Source of the DNA: Warburgia ugandensis
Taxonomy: Eukaryota > Streptophyta > Magnoliopsida > Canellales > Canellaceae
Length of the DNA stretch: 64,000 bases
Direction of reading: 5' to 3'
NCBI GenBank assembly: GCA_035236585.1
Contig: CP141134.1
Span: 23,552,414-23,616,413 of the forward strand
Shown here: piece after piece, positions 63,476 through 64,000 of the stretch
How positions within the stretch are numbered: the stretch's first letter is position 1
Layout: every line of letters begins with the position of its first letter
Made by a program: the position numbers and the translations under genes
The notes under the pieces: generated by a model
What the model was told of the DNA's origin: nothing
Database searches by the model: none
The model's input: only the letters and a program-made list of their open reading frames with translations

Positions 63476-64000
63476 CAATTCAGTCATGATCAATATTCGA
63501 ATCTATGTTATTAACATGGATTGGACGTGGGACGGAGATCATCGGCATACGATGGCCATTACGAAGGAGAACCATGTATGCAGCATTGATTGCTGGTCCA
63601 GCGCAGGTGGAAGAGTAGAAAGGGAAGATAGGTTTCGGTTCAGGCATGCAAGCGGCCTGCATAAGCAGTTGGGTTGCGTTGCACTGGTGGAGGAGGACAT
63701 AAAGGAAGGTGGGTTTAGGGCACGCAAGAGGCTAGAGGAAGAGAAGTGGGGAACGTGCTGTGCTGGTTGGAGGGGAGGGAGAGAAGAAGAGAGAGAAAAG
63801 AAAGGGGAAGTGGGTTCTGGCGGTGGCTGGAAGCCCTAGCTTGGTCGCCACCTAGAATTAGACTGAGAAGAGGAGAGAGAACAGTGAGGGTTTTTGCCCG
63901 GTTTCTGATCCTGTCTTGCCAGAAAGGGAAAAGAACGATAAGGGGAGAGGAGAGGCGGGGCAGCCAGCCTGATCGCATTGGAGGGGAGAAGGTTTTTCAC

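Larger units (their letters stand above)
60548..64000 (-). mobile_element. Long gypsy LTR (minus strand), runs off the window
   Basis: The + strand starts TGTGACGACCTAGTTTTTTA, the reverse of a chromovirus LTR 3' end. Inside are the conserved hairpin (60930-60967) followed by the block AAGCTATGCTTGGTGG, also seen reversed beside the hairpins at 10876 and 31877. Repeats lie at 63188-63475 and a pyrimidine-rich leader-like tract (minus strand) at 63700-63960. No genes. The left flank is ATATG; the other end lies beyond 64000. Confidence 0.8.

Noticed and set aside
63387..63839. 150-codon plus-strand frame near the right edge
   Set aside because: It starts in the 57-bp repeats and ends in purine-rich LTR leader sequence; composition is biased and no domain is seen.

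Overview
This is nuclear DNA from a flowering plant with a repeat-rich genome. The signs are LTR retrotransposons of plant type (Ty1/copia, chromovirus-like Ty3/gypsy with LTRs of 2.7 to 4.5 kb, an Athila-type Ty3/gypsy element), an Au-type SINE, a plant LINE remnant and an intron-containing double-bond reductase gene with GT..AG introns. I cannot name the species. The only gene I judge intact is a five-exon NADP-dependent alkenal/enone double-bond reductase on the minus strand (53409-59230, 343 codons plus stop). Nearly everything else is transposon sequence in layers, much of it decayed.

Layout. 1-1307: 3' end of a copia element and its LTR. 2082-3070: a DNA-transposon derivative with long terminal inverted repeats. 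3906-27424: an old gypsy element (gag, protease, RT, RNase H, integrase, all broken). It is split by a 4,540-bp solo LTR (6768-11307, target duplication ATTTT) and its downstream flank is split by a near-complete 12.8-kb Athila-type element (14052-26880, target duplication TTTGG, two LTRs of about 2.15 kb that look about 99% alike). 27430-28260: remnant of a non-LTR RNase H domain. 28598-32303: a second solo LTR (3,706 bp, target duplication CATTC). 32786-35226: three inverted-repeat elements; one of them (33520-34508) carries what looks like a captured fragment of a FZO-like (FZL) gene. 35390-36383: a cysteine desulfurase (NFS1) pseudogene. 36384-39078: an LTR end and a second, internally deleted Athila copy. 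39079-46241: a minus-strand gypsy element with clear PBS and PPT but no recognisable genes inside. 46300-49909: MITE-like elements and a minus-strand LINE ORF2 remnant. 49955-50710: a decayed array of about 105-bp units. 53409-59460: the reductase gene and its upstream flank. 59719-59896: the SINE. 60548-64000: another minus-strand LTR that runs off the window.

Interaction of parts. The long gypsy LTRs (6768, 28598, minus-strand 36384, 43551 and 60548) share an internal plan: AT-rich U3, a TATA box roughly 400-500 bp in where visible, internal repeats, and a hairpin about 370-430 bp from the 3' end whose position is kept although its sequence differs between subfamilies. About 100 bp is shared between one solo LTR and the untranslated leader of the Athila element. 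I found no CRISPR array, rRNA or tRNA gene, and nothing I can defend as a wholly new biological system. The most interesting leads are the LTR hairpins, the module shared between retrotransposon lineages, and the gene-capturing inverted-repeat element.
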